A stretch of DNA of 64,000 bases from Streptomyces sp. ALI-76-A (lineage in GTDB: Bacteria > Actinomycetota > Actinomycetes > Streptomycetales > Streptomycetaceae), in assembly GCF_030287445.1 (NCBI RefSeq), contig NZ_JASVWB010000001.1:35183-99182 (forward strand), written 5' to 3'. This document shows positions 26,074 through 34,502 of this stretch, one piece after another. Numbering within the stretch: the stretch's first letter is position 1; each line of letters begins with the position of its first letter. The position numbers were made by a program, and so were the translations under genes. Below the pieces are notes generated by a model, which had not been told where the DNA came from, did not search any database, and worked only from the letters and a program-made list of their open reading frames with translations.

Positions 26074-27054
26074 GTGACGTGGACGCTGCCGGAGCCGATG
26101 CTGGCCACCCCCGTGCCTGATCCTGCTCTGCAGCCGGGGTGGGCCGGCGAGCCGAAGTGGGACGGGTTCAGGGCCCTGCTCTCCGTGGACGCGGGCCAGG
26201 TGGTGCTGCGCTCCAGGCGCGGCACTCAGATGCTCCCGGCGTTTCCGGAGATTGGGGCCGGGGTCGTGCAGCTGCCGGACGCGACCGCGTTGGATGGCGA
26301 GTTGGTCGTATGGGATGCCGCAGGCCGCCTCGCCTTCGAGCAGCTGCAAAACCGGCTTCAGCGGCGCGGTGCCGGGGCGGCCCGGGCGGCGCAGGGGTGG
26401 CCGGCCCACTTCGTCGCGTTCGATCTGCTGCGCCTGTCCGGGACGGACACGACCTCCTGGCCGTATCGGCGGCGCAGGGCCGCGCTGGAGTCCGTGTTCG
26501 CCGCCCGCCGGCTCATCGCGCCGTGGGTGCTGTGTCCGTCGACCACCGAGACCGACGTCGTGCGCGAGTGGCTGACATGGGCGTCGGTCGGGATGGAAGG
26601 GGTGGTCTTCAAGAGACTGGACGACGCCTACCGCCCGTCGGCGAGGGGCTGGCAGAAATACAAGACCCGCGAGACGAGCGAGGCGATCGTCGGCGCGATC
26701 ACCGGTTCCCTGGATGCTCCCCGCACGCTGCTGCTCGGCAGATACGACACCGAAGGACGCTTTCAGTACGTCGGCCGCACCACCACTCTCGCCCAAGCGG
26801 CAGGTGCGGCGGTCGCCGGCCTGCTCGCTCGAGGGCGGCGCGGGCATCCGTGGACAGGCTGGTCGTTCTCCGCCGGGTGGGGGAGCCAGGAGAAGCTGAA
26901 CGTCACGCTGGTGGAACCCGAGCTGGTGGTGGAAGCCGGCGTCGACGTCGCCCGCGACGCCTCCGGCCGATGGCGGCATCCCGCACGCTGGCACCGTGCC
27001 CGCCCTGACCTCTCCCCCGCCGACGTCCCCCGCCTGACGTCACCGCCGCACTGA
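26074..27054 (+). CDS. ATP-dependent DNA ligase (LigC-like)
   Basis: A 326-residue ligase with the nucleotidyl-transferase motifs in order: motif I EPKWDGFRALL (catalytic Lys in KWDG), motif III HFVAFDLLRLSG, motif IV GMEGVVFKRLD and motif V GWQKYKTRET. A C-terminal OB domain follows (AIVGAITGSLDAPRTLLLG to VDVARDASGRWRHPARW). It seals nicks using ATP. The length fits small actinobacterial LigC-type ligases linked to accessory repair or end joining; no Ku or polymerase gene is near. GTG 26074 begins MTWTLPEPMLATPV, the expected N-terminus. A truncated paralogue lies at 225-620. Confidence 0.9.
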   Translation: MTWTLPEPMLATPVPDPALQPGWAGEPKWDGFRALLSVDAGQVVLRSRRGTQMLPAFPEIGAGVVQLPDATALDGELVVWDAAGRLAFEQLQNRLQRRGAGAARAAQGWPAHFVAFDLLRLSGTDTTSWPYRRRRAALESVFAARRLIAPWVLCPSTTETDVVREWLTWASVGMEGVVFKRLDDAYRPSARGWQKYKTRETSEAIVGAITGSLDAPRTLLLGRYDTEGRFQYVGRTTTLAQAAGAAVAGLLARGRRGHPWTGWSFSAGWGSQEKLNVTLVEPELVVEAGVDVARDASGRWRHPARWHRARPDLSPADVPRLTSPPH

Positions 27055-27551
27055 CGGCGGCCCGGCGCGGCGGCCCGCCGACGCGCAACCGGCTGAGCGC
27101 GCCCCGATCCCCGGCTGCGTCCGCGCCGCCCATCCCGCCCTCCCTCATCCTCAACTCCAGCCAGGGCATGGTCGAAGGGGTCGCAACGGGGATGTCCGCA
27201 GCCCGACCACGCCGAACACCCGTGGTGGCCTGGACGGACTTCGAGGCGCTGTGGAGGCCGGCGCAACACCTACCGCAACACTCAGCCGCAACACCGGGCG
27301 CAACCTCTACCGCAACACCCAGCGCAACACCGGGCCTTATGAGGCAAAGAGGCGGCTGGGCGGGCTGGTCACCGTGTCGCGCACGACCAGGTCCAGGACG
27401 TCGCGACAGATTGACCCTTCACAGGATCTGTCGGTCACCCGGTGGACACAGATGGTTCACCACGTAGGCAGGGGAAACCCGGCAGAGGCGCCACCGGATG
27501 CGCACAGCGCCAGTCGGCGGCGGCGCAGGGCCACCCCGCTGGAGGAACCTC
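27055..27551. other. region without a recognisable gene, contains a short tandem repeat
   Basis: No plausible coding sequence was seen between the ligase stop and the HATPase start. It contains the six-unit 12-bp repeat at 27262-27334 and the promoter region of the HATPase gene, which has GGAGG at 27541-27545. Confidence 0.4.
27262..27334. repeat. six tandem 12-bp units, core CGCAACAC
   Basis: The units are CGCAACACCTAC, CGCAACACTCAGC, CGCAACACCGGG, CGCAACCTCTAC, CGCAACACCCAG and CGCAACACCGGG. All are 12 bases except the second (13). The repeats lie about 220 bp upstream of the HATPase start. They could be translated as an RNT-repeat peptide, but no ribosome site or start supports this. Confidence 0.7.
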
Positions 27552-27956
27552 GTGAACAGCGAACCGACCATCCCATCCTGCGAGTCGCGCTTCCCCGCAG
27601 TCACGGCGAGCATCGCGGCCGCCCGGCACTGGGTCCGCGACTGTGTGGAAGGCTTCGATGGCCCGCTGCGCCGACACTCGATCATCCAGACCGCCGAACT
27701 GCTCGTCTCCGAACTGATCACCAACGCCATCCGCCACGGCGCCGGCCCGCCCCTGATCCGGCTCACCTGGAACGGTCGGCTGCTGCGCATCTCGGTCAGC
27801 GATGACAGCGACCGCTGGCCGCGCATGCGTGCCACCAAGAACATGGAGCCCGGCGGCTTCGGCATGCAGCTCTTGGACCGACTCGCGCAACGCTGGGGCG
27901 TCACCCCACGCCACCCGGGCAAAACGGTCTGGGCCGATCTGAGTTTCGTCCCTTGA
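27552..27956 (+). CDS. HATPase anti-sigma kinase-like protein
   Basis: A 134-residue protein. GTG 27552 is preceded by GGAGG at six bases. The HATPase_c core has N-box TAELLVSELITNAIRHGAGP, a strand LLRISVSDDSDRWP and G-box GGFGMQLLDRLAQRWG. It is a small RsbW-like regulator, the third in this cluster. The GGFG glycine pattern is normal for ATP binding. Likely partners are STAS proteins in the cluster or sigma factors elsewhere. Confidence 0.83.
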   Translation: MNSEPTIPSCESRFPAVTASIAAARHWVRDCVEGFDGPLRRHSIIQTAELLVSELITNAIRHGAGPPLIRLTWNGRLLRISVSDDSDRWPRMRATKNMEPGGFGMQLLDRLAQRWGVTPRHPGKTVWADLSFVP

Positions 27957-28106
27957 GGTGCGAGGGAGGCAGGGGGCGAGTTCACCGTCCCTAAACGCTC
28001 GTCCGCGACCGACTCAAACGCCTTCAGTCCCGGACCGACACCCTCGACGGTTTCATAGCTCGCACTGGCCTGACCCTCGACGTCCAGCTTCCCCCTGACG
28101 AGCCAG

Positions 28107-28484
28107 TCAGTAGCTGTCCGCTGAGGTGGGCTGGCTGTCGATCACGTCGGCGGCTGTGGCGTGGACAGGCAGGAGTGAGTCGACGCCGGTCATGCTGAGC
28201 ATGCGCATGAGGCGGTCGGGGACAGCGGCGAGGCTGAGCGAGCCGCCCGCTGCCTGGGCCGCGTGCCAGATCCCGATGATCGCGCTGAGACCGGCAGAGT
28301 CGCAGAAGCCGACCTGTGCCAGGTCCAGGGCCAGGCGCGGGTGTCCTTGTTCGATGATTTCCAGGGTCCCGGAGCGCAGGGTGGGCGCGGTCTGCACATC
28401 CATATCTCCGACGATCGTGGCGATGGCGAGGCCGGGCTGGGGGTAGTGAACGGTCAGGTGAAATGTGTGAGTCACGTCGGTCAT
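28107..28484 (-). CDS. STAS anti-sigma-factor antagonist, coupled to a SpoIIE phosphatase
   Basis: A 125-residue STAS protein: LAIATIVGDMDVQTAPTLRS, then LALDLAQVGFCDSAGLSAI with the phospho-acceptor Ser after Asp, and SLAAVPDRLMRMLSMTGVDS. It begins five bases after the stop of the GAF-SpoIIE phosphatase gene (28490) on the same strand, so the two are one operon. The phosphatase is the obvious candidate to dephosphorylate this antagonist. Confidence 0.87.
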   Translation of the reverse strand: MTDVTHTFHLTVHYPQPGLAIATIVGDMDVQTAPTLRSGTLEIIEQGHPRLALDLAQVGFCDSAGLSAIIGIWHAAQAAGGSLSLAAVPDRLMRMLSMTGVDSLLPVHATAADVIDSQPTSADSY

Positions 28485-28489
28485 CGCTC

Positions 28490-29926
28490 CTAGCCGAAGT
28501 GTTCGGGCGCGGCGGTGGTGTGGGCGGTGGCGGCGACGCCGGTGTCAGGCGCGGTTTCGAAGTCAGGTACGGACAGGACCAGCAGGGCCACGTCGTCGCC
28601 GACTCCGTCGGGCAGTGAGGCCAGCAACGTGACGGTTTCTTCGACCAGGGCGGCGGCGGTCACGGGCCCTGTGCGCTGGTGGAGGAAGCCGGTCAGGCCG
28701 TCCTCGCCGAGCATGGCGCCCTGGGCAGTGTGGGCTTCGGTCAGCCCGTCGGTGTAGAGGAACAGGCCCTCTCCGCGGGCCAGGGAGAAGGTGCTCTGGG
28801 CGAAGTGTGCCTCGGGGAAGGCTCCGATGAGCATGCCGCCCTTGGGACGTACCGACTTGACCCATACCGCGTCGCTGTCTTCGGGGCGCAAGTGGTAGGC
28901 CGGTGGGTGGCCGCCGGTGGCCACTGTGACGCTGAAGCCACCGTCCTCGCGGGGCGTCAGGAGGCCGAAGATGGCGGTGCAAAAGCGGCTTCCGGCGGTG
29001 ACGTCGGTGAGCAGGGCGGTATTGAGCGTGCTCAGGACGGTGACCGGTTCCGGGTCGATCTGGGCCGCGACGCGCAGGGTATGGCGGGCCAGGGCGGTGA
29101 CGGTCGCCGCCTCGGGGCCCTTGCCGCACACGTCACCGAGGAAGAACGCCCACCGGCTGCCGTCGACGGGGAAGAGGTCGTAGAAGTCGCCGCCCACATC
29201 GTGTACGGAGGCGGTGTGATAGTGGCAGGCCAGCTCCAGGCCGGGCACCACGGGAAGCGCCGGGGGCAGCAGGGTTCGCTGGAGAGTGGAGGCGAACGCG
29301 GCGATGGCGGTCTTGTCCTTCTCCGCCTGTTCCCGCGCCTCCCGTTCCACCTCCCGCCGCTTCTGCTCGTTGCGTAGTGCGCGCAGCGCCGAGAGCCGCA
29401 GCTCCATCTCGTCCAGCACGATCGCCGCGAGATCGGCCAGAGTGGCGGTGTCGTCCTCGCTGATGGAGCGCGGTTTGGTGTCGAGGACGTTGACCGTGCC
29501 CAGCCGGTGGCCGTCGGAGGTGATGATCGGTGCGGCGGCGTAGAAGCGCACCCCCATCTCTCCGGCGACCAGCGGATTGTCTGCCGCCACGGGATCACGA
29601 AGAGTGTCGGGAATGACCAGCGCGTCGTCGCGCAGAATCGCCGAGCCGCACAGGCCCGGATCGCGGCCGATCTCCTTGACGCCCTCCAGACCGTGTGCGG
29701 CCTTGAACCAAATGCGGTCGCTGTCCACGATCGTGACCGTGGCCACAGGGACATCGAAGAGGCGGGCGGCCATCGCCGCCACCCGGTCGAACGCGCCGTC
29801 GGGCGGAGTGTCGAGGATGTCGTAGCGGCGTACCGCAGCCATACGGGCCGCTTCCACCCCCGGGTCCGGGACCAGCCCGGGCCGCCGCCCGGGCACCGGG
29901 GCTGCCGCCGCAGCGTGCTGGGTCAT
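28490..29926 (-). CDS. GAF-domain SpoIIE/PP2C-type protein phosphatase
   Basis: A 478-residue protein. A GAF domain spans about residues 45-195 (TPPDGAFDRVAAMAARLFDV, AAPIITSDGHRLGTVNVLDT), a coiled coil about 200-230, and a SpoIIE-type PP2C domain about 245-470. The phosphatase has GGDFYDLFPV, FLGDVCGKGPEAATVTALAR, LFLYTDGLTEA and GDDVALLVL, including metal-binding Asp residues. It should dephosphorylate STAS antagonists in response to a GAF-sensed signal. ATG 29926 follows GGAGAGGAAA and gives MTQHAAAAAP; longer upstream readings look non-coding. It is operonic with the STAS gene at 28107. Confidence 0.9.
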   Translation of the reverse strand: MTQHAAAAAPVPGRRPGLVPDPGVEAARMAAVRRYDILDTPPDGAFDRVAAMAARLFDVPVATVTIVDSDRIWFKAAHGLEGVKEIGRDPGLCGSAILRDDALVIPDTLRDPVAADNPLVAGEMGVRFYAAAPIITSDGHRLGTVNVLDTKPRSISEDDTATLADLAAIVLDEMELRLSALRALRNEQKRREVEREAREQAEKDKTAIAAFASTLQRTLLPPALPVVPGLELACHYHTASVHDVGGDFYDLFPVDGSRWAFFLGDVCGKGPEAATVTALARHTLRVAAQIDPEPVTVLSTLNTALLTDVTAGSRFCTAIFGLLTPREDGGFSVTVATGGHPPAYHLRPEDSDAVWVKSVRPKGGMLIGAFPEAHFAQSTFSLARGEGLFLYTDGLTEAHTAQGAMLGEDGLTGFLHQRTGPVTAAALVEETVTLLASLPDGVGDDVALLVLSVPDFETAPDTGVAATAHTTAAPEHFG

Positions 29927-30377
29927 CGGCTTTCCTCTCCGTCGATGGGCCGCCGCGCGGCACGAACCGACGCAGCCTAGATGGAGTACACGTCCGAACG
30001 CCAAGGCGGGCGGCGGTGTACGAGGTGCCCTCTCGCGCCGCGAGGTCGCGGACGGCGCCCCTGGGCGTGCTTGTCGGTGTTCATGGACCGGTCGCTCTCC
30101 CGGCGGCCGACCCCACGCATCGGCCGCCTGGTCCACGCTCACCCCCCTCACGGGCCGTACAGGTGAGGACGGGCAGCCAAGGCGGGTACCGCAGCCGACT
30201 CGGGGACGACTACGGCACCGCCCGCGCGGCCCGAAGAACACGCCCGGGGACCCGGCGCAGAGGTGAACGTCGTGGAGGAACTGGATTCAGTGCCCGCAAG
30301 AGCAGTGGAGAAACCAGGGAAATCGACCGTGTGTTCTCGCATTCGCCGGGCACGAGGAGCGACGGAGGTTGATAACT
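29927..30377. other. region without a recognisable gene
   Basis: This is the divergent intergenic stretch between the phosphatase gene (minus) and the small hydrophobic protein gene (plus). It should contain both promoters. No conserved coding sequence or repeat was seen. Confidence 0.4.
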
Positions 30378-30548
30378 ATGGTTCCCCTGCTTCTCGTTCT
30401 TCTGCTGGCTCTGATCCTCTTCGGCGCGGGCTTCGCGCTGAAGGCACTGTGGTGGATCGCCGTCATCGTGCTGATCGTCTGGCTGCTCGGCTTCGTCATG
30501 CGCTCCGCGGGCACGGGCGGCCGCAAGGGACGCTGGTATCGCTGGTAA
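30378..30548 (+). CDS. very small hydrophobic membrane protein
   Basis: A 56-residue protein with two hydrophobic segments: residues 2-20 (VPLLLVLLLALILFGAGFAL) and 25-43 (WIAVIVLIVWLLGFVM). A short basic end GGRKGRWYRW follows. ATG 30378 is preceded by GGAGG at nine bases. A strong terminator follows the stop. Small proteins of this type with a WYRW end recur in Streptomyces and are often stress-linked, but the function is not established. Confidence 0.75.
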   Translation: MVPLLLVLLLALILFGAGFALKALWWIAVIVLIVWLLGFVMRSAGTGGRKGRWYRW

Positions 30549-30563
30549 CCCGCCAAACAACAG

Positions 30564-30603
30564 CATGCCTGGGGCCCCGGATACACCCGGGGCCCCAGGC
30601 ATG
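30564..30603 (+). terminator. strong transcription terminator
   Basis: A perfect 17-bp stem (CATGCCTGGGGCCCCGG at 30564-30580 with its complement at 30587-30603) and a six-base loop. It starts 16 bases after the stop of the small hydrophobic protein. Confidence 0.88.
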
Positions 30604-30754
30604 TCGGGATCAGGACATCTCTCCGGACAAACGGTGTAACTGCCACCTTCCCGGGAACCGGGCCTCATAGCTGGGGCCCGGTGAGCAGTGGAACCTGCGC
30701 CTCCAAACCACCGGACCCCAGCCATCCCCACATCGCCCCCCGCGCCGCGATGCT

Positions 30755-31231
30755 CTACACCTCTCCCCCAGCCCCCAGCACGACGTACCGCACCGGCTGC
30801 AGGCCCGCGTGATCGTGTCGTAGACCCGGCGGCGCAGCAGCTGCGAGATCCAGGTGCTGCCGGCCTTCTGCTCGGGCACGTCCTGGTCGTGCTCCTGGTT
30901 CTCGCAGCGTGCTGGTCGTCGGCTCCGGCGGGGTGACCGGCTCGATCTCCTTCTTGCGGCGGCCCCGGCTGCGACGCGCGCCGCTCATGCTCAAGCGCCA
31001 GTAGTCCTCGGCTTCCTCGAGGAGCAGCACCCGCTGTCCGCTGTGTGCCCAGGCCGCCGCGATCCCGCCGACCAGGTAGTAGAGGTTGCCCGAGCGCTCC
31101 GCCAGGAACCGCAGGACGTGCGGTGCGTGCGGCGTATCGCCGGTCGCCGCGCGCAGGGCTTCGGTGTACTTGGCCCCGCTCCGGCTCGCCCGGCGGGCGG
31201 TCTGTGCGGCGGTGGACTGGTTCTTCGGCAT
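30755..31231 (-). CDS. plasmid-type hypothetical protein (MPKNQS family)
   Basis: A protein of about 158 residues. ATG 31231 has AAGGAG at six bases and starts MPKNQSTAAQTARRASRSGA, a start typical of small proteins on Streptomyces conjugative elements. The middle, GNLYYLVGGIAAAWAHSGQR then VLLLEEAEDYW, resembles a nucleotide-handling or ParA-like beta-alpha unit without a complete Walker A. The C-terminal 50 residues (Arg/Gly/Ala-rich) look poorly conserved, and another frame from 30879 has more protein-like character (STWISQLLRRRVYDTITRA), so a frameshift near 30870 is possible. Confidence 0.55.
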   Translation of the reverse strand: MPKNQSTAAQTARRASRSGAKYTEALRAATGDTPHAPHVLRFLAERSGNLYYLVGGIAAAWAHSGQRVLLLEEAEDYWRLSMSGARRSRGRRKKEIEPVTPPEPTTSTLREPGARPGRARAEGRQHLDLAAAAPPGLRHDHAGLQPVRYVVLGAGGEV

Positions 31232-31489
31232 GACGTACTCCTTGGCCGGTCCGGGCCACGCCCCCGACACCGGCTCGTACGACTGCCGTGGACACGACGG
31301 AACGCAGAACGGGAAGGAGCGGGCCCCGCAGGACCTTGACCCCCGCGTCCGGCGGCGTGGCTCCGGAAGCGGGCGGTGATCGGCAGTACGCACTAGCCGG
31401 GCAGGATGCTAACCGGCGTAGCCGCACCGGCCGAAGCCACAAGCCGGCGTTTCCCTCGAACGGGCGAGGTCTGCGGTCGGCTGTGCCGC

Positions 31490-31990
31490 TCAGGCGTGCC
31501 CGGCCTCCGCTCCCCACAGCGGGCGGGCGTTCCCGGTCCCGCCGCAGTGGAAGCAGCGGCCCGAGCGGGCAGTTCCCGGCGTGCCGATGGTGTCGGCGGC
31601 GTCCAGCAGGAGCCGGGTGAGGCCGGTCAGGTGGTCCTTGTGCAGGGCGAGGTCGTGGCGCCTGCCCACCGTGATGTCCAGGGCGACGTCGGGGCCGAGG
31701 GTCCGGGCGTCCCAGCTGATGCCGCGCGTGGCGGTGGAGATCATGTCGTGCAGGTCGCTGGTGGTTGTCCCGGTCAGCTGTATCCGCGACGCGAGGACGA
31801 TGTCCGGTGCCTGGACGAAGGACAGGACGCCCGCCGGCAGGACGAACGGCTCGAGGCCGACGACAGGATCGCGGTGCGTACTGCGCAGCCGGGCCAGCGC
31901 GTTCCGCATGTAGGCGCCTGGGCCGTACGGCCAGGCAGCCGCGGCCGCGACGTCCTGGTGCTTGTCCTGCCTGTTGCGCCTGATACTCAC
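31490..31990 (-). CDS. plasmid-type hypothetical protein
   Basis: A 166-residue protein starting at GTG 31990 behind GAGGAGA. It includes LARLRSTHRDPVVGLEPFVL, DIVLASRIQLTGTTTSDLHD and LTGLTRLLLDAADTIGTPG, with a C-terminal CFHCGGTGNARPLW that could bind zinc only partially (one CxxC). No family was recognised. It lies between two other plasmid-type genes on the same strand. Confidence 0.55.
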   Translation of the reverse strand: MSIRRNRQDKHQDVAAAAAWPYGPGAYMRNALARLRSTHRDPVVGLEPFVLPAGVLSFVQAPDIVLASRIQLTGTTTSDLHDMISTATRGISWDARTLGPDVALDITVGRRHDLALHKDHLTGLTRLLLDAADTIGTPGTARSGRCFHCGGTGNARPLWGAEAGHA

Positions 31991-32174
31991 GGGTCTCCTC
32001 AGCTGGTGGTTGCGTCGACGTCTCCTTGGTACGCCGGGGCCGGGGCGCAGTGCGTGCCTGGACCCCGGTCGTCCCGCGCGGTGGCACGGGGACTTCAGTG
32101 CCCGTTCCGCCCGCCGGGCCGGACGCCGGGCAGCCCCCTTCGCGGCAGGGGCGTGCCCGGCGTCGCGTGCGGCG

Positions 32175-33251
32175 TCAGCGGCCGGCGGGCTCGGGATAGC
32201 GCTCGCGGCGCCGGTGCGGGTCGTCGACGCCGATCTCGTACCAGGGCTCGCCGCGCTGGAGCCGGGGCAGGGTGTTCACCCACACCGCGACGGCGATGCC
32301 CTTCACGTCGTCGGCGAGCGCCTTCAGGCGGTTGTCGAGCAGGTGCTCTTCCTTGCCCGCCAGGACGACGTGCAGCCGCGGGAAGGTCTGTGAGCGGGTG
32401 TAGCGGTGGCGCTGCCAGAACGGGAACGTGCGGCCGTTGGTGCCGCGGGCGCCTTCCCAGACGCGGTGCCCGGCGTAGCGCTCGTAGTCCCAGACCTCCT
32501 TGGCGAGGCGGGCCTGGGACATGGTGCCGTTGTCGAGCTCGAACAGGCGCACCTCGCTGGTCCTGGTCGGCACGGCGAGGACAGCGTCGGTGTTGAAGCT
32601 CAGGCCGGTCTCCCTGATGGCGTGGTTCACCTCCACCTGCCAGTCGGTCAGGCACTCGCGGTCTCCGGACAGGACCGTGTCGGTGTAGGCGAGGATCATG
32701 TCCGTCACCGCGACACCGTGCGGGCCGAGCCCGGCCCGGACGGCCTTCGCTCCGGTGCCGGCCTTCGGGCGCAGCGGCAGCTCATTGCCTTCGGCCAGAG
32801 CCTTCTGCCCCGACACCGTCAGGTTCCAGATCTGGTGCTTGCCGTCCTTGCCGTTCGTCTCCGCCAGTCCGAGCTCCGCCAGTTCCACCATCGCCCTGCG
32901 CACGTACGACCGGCCGTCCGACTCTTCCTTCGTGATCACCTGAGCCATCTGCTGCACCGTCGCTATCCGCACGCACCCCAGCAACCGCAGCGCATCGGCC
33001 CGTACCTTCCCGGCTGTGGGAGTGGACTTCTTCCCCTTCGCCGACGTCTCAGGGGAAGGGAGAGAGGTGTCAGCGTGCCGGGAGGCACCCTGGCGGGCGG
33101 TGTGAGCTGCGGTGATGGGCACGACGTTGGAATCGTTCACGGCACTGGACGCGGCACTGGATTCCGGGCCGCCCGGAGGCCGCTCAGCACCCCTTGTCCA
33201 GGTCGGGCGCGGCTCCGGGTCGGGCTGCCGGGCGCTGCTGGTGTACGTCAT
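32175..33251 (-). CDS. replication-relaxation family protein
   Basis: A protein of about 358 residues. A low-complexity N-terminus (residues 1-85) precedes a winged-helix domain (RADALRLLGCVRIATVQQMA, RRAMVELAELGLAET) and an alpha/beta core with NTDAVLAVPTRTSEVRLFEL, DNGTMSQARLAKEVWDYERY, FPRLHVVLAGKEEHLLDNRL and VAVWVNTLPRLQRGEPWYEI. These are hallmarks of the replication-relaxation family, found on actinobacterial plasmids and linked to DNA melting at origins. ATG 33251 has a GAGGAG site. It is the best candidate in the window for a plasmid replication function. Confidence 0.8.
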   Translation of the reverse strand: MTYTSSARQPDPEPRPTWTRGAERPPGGPESSAASSAVNDSNVVPITAAHTARQGASRHADTSLPSPETSAKGKKSTPTAGKVRADALRLLGCVRIATVQQMAQVITKEESDGRSYVRRAMVELAELGLAETNGKDGKHQIWNLTVSGQKALAEGNELPLRPKAGTGAKAVRAGLGPHGVAVTDMILAYTDTVLSGDRECLTDWQVEVNHAIRETGLSFNTDAVLAVPTRTSEVRLFELDNGTMSQARLAKEVWDYERYAGHRVWEGARGTNGRTFPFWQRHRYTRSQTFPRLHVVLAGKEEHLLDNRLKALADDVKGIAVAVWVNTLPRLQRGEPWYEIGVDDPHRRRERYPEPAGR

Positions 33252-33476
33252 GACGAGGCTCCTCACGCAGTGGCGCGGGACTCCGGACAGAATCCCGCCG
33301 TCACTTGCTAGAGGTGTGGCGAAAGCCAACGGTGTGACATTCCACCTGGCGCCGTTACCGAGCTGTGATCATCCGGTAGGTGCCGCTGTCCTGTGTCAAC
33401 GAATCTGGAGCGTCTGCCATCGAAGTTGGACTGCTCGCGGGCGCTCCTGCGGCACCTGAGTGGGTAGCCGCTGAAT

Positions 33477-33713
33477 ATGGGGCGGTGGTGGAAACGGATC
33501 GGTGCAGCGGTGGCGACGGGAGTCGCGATGAGCGCTGCCATGACGTGGGCGGGCGACATGACGTGGGGGTGGGACTTCGCGGCCCGATGCCTACTCATTT
33601 CGGCAGTGTGGGCAGTGATGGGCCCCCTGGTAGCACGGTCTCGACAACGCGCTGAGCAGCGAGATGACCAGCAAATCCGCGCCATCCGGGAGGCACGGCG
33701 CGGTCAGCGCTGA
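33477..33713 (+). CDS. small membrane protein
   Basis: A 78-residue protein with two hydrophobic stretches: about residues 8-26 (GAAVATGVAMSAAMTWAG) and 33-52 (DFAARCLLISAVWAVMGPLV). A highly charged C-terminus ending AIREARRGQR follows. The function is unknown. It lies divergent from the replication-relaxation gene, separated by about 225 bp. Confidence 0.5.
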   Translation: MGRWWKRIGAAVATGVAMSAAMTWAGDMTWGWDFAARCLLISAVWAVMGPLVARSRQRAEQRDDQQIRAIREARRGQR

Positions 33714-33770
33714 CCGCAAATAGCGCCCCGCGTCGGTCCATCTTCGATGGCAAACGGTCCAACTTCGATG

Positions 33771-34238
33771 TCACGGGACAGCCGCGCAGAGCTCGGTGAC
33801 GATCTCGAATGAGGTCGTCACCGCCGGCACCGCCATGGCCGGCGGCATCACCGCGTGCGTGGTCTGGCCGTGCGCCATCCCGTTGCGGATCTGCCGGCCA
33901 TGGTCCAGGTACTCCGCCTGCTGGGCCGTCAGGATCCCGTCAGCGGCCCCCTGTTTGATGAGCCCGTGCAGCGGCTTCTTGCCCGCGTCCGGGATGCGGT
34001 CGCGCAGCACGATCTCCACCGCGATCAGGGAGTGCATGACCGCCACGGTGGAGAACTCGTAGCAGTAGTACGACTGGCGCAGCAGCTCACGGGTCGTACG
34101 CAGGACTGTCGCTGCGGCCTCGGGAGCGCCGTCGGGCACGACCAGGTCCTCAACGAGGTCGTGCATGTCGGCGTAGCTGTCGACGAAGAGGTGGGCGCGT
34201 TCGTCCGGGACCGGGAACGGCAGCCGCTGCGTGGTCAT
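33771..34238 (-). CDS. HEPN-like hypothetical protein
   Basis: A 155-residue, mostly alpha-helical protein: AHLFVDSYADMHDLVEDLVV, then RTTRELLRQSYYCYEFSTVA and VMHSLIAVEIVLRDRIPDAG. The C-terminal helix HGRQIRNGMAHGQTTHAV contains R-N-G-M-A-H, which fits the R-x4-H motif of HEPN ribonucleases. HEPN domains act as toxin nucleases or RNA-processing modules in defence and toxin-antitoxin systems. No MNT partner is adjacent, so it could be a solitary or non-catalytic HEPN. Confidence 0.55.
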   Translation of the reverse strand: MTTQRLPFPVPDERAHLFVDSYADMHDLVEDLVVPDGAPEAAATVLRTTRELLRQSYYCYEFSTVAVMHSLIAVEIVLRDRIPDAGKKPLHGLIKQGAADGILTAQQAEYLDHGRQIRNGMAHGQTTHAVMPPAMAVPAVTTSFEIVTELCAAVP

Positions 34239-34502
34239 CCCCGCAGTCTCCCAGCGGCAGGCCCCGGGCGGCAGCGGCTTTTCCCCGGGGTGTCGCGCAG
34301 CGTGCCGGGACGGAGATTTCTCCTCACCGGAATGGGCGGAATGCCGCAGGTAGCGGAGCCGGACAAGGGGGCCACGCGAGCGTCGGCCGGGCGGGTTCGC
34401 TCACCGTCGGTGCGCGGAATCTATCCACAGGCACATGCTCCGAAGATCGCTTCTGAGGCCGCCACGATCAGCGCGGCGGCCCATCGACAGTGAGGAAGCG
34501 TC

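Noticed and set aside
27262..27334. CRISPR-like repeat array
   Set aside because: Units are contiguous 12-mers without spacers, and no cas genes are present anywhere in the window.
30210..32087. 625-codon minus-strand frame
   Set aside because: Low-complexity Arg/Pro/Gly translation overlapping better-supported small genes; no recognisable domain.
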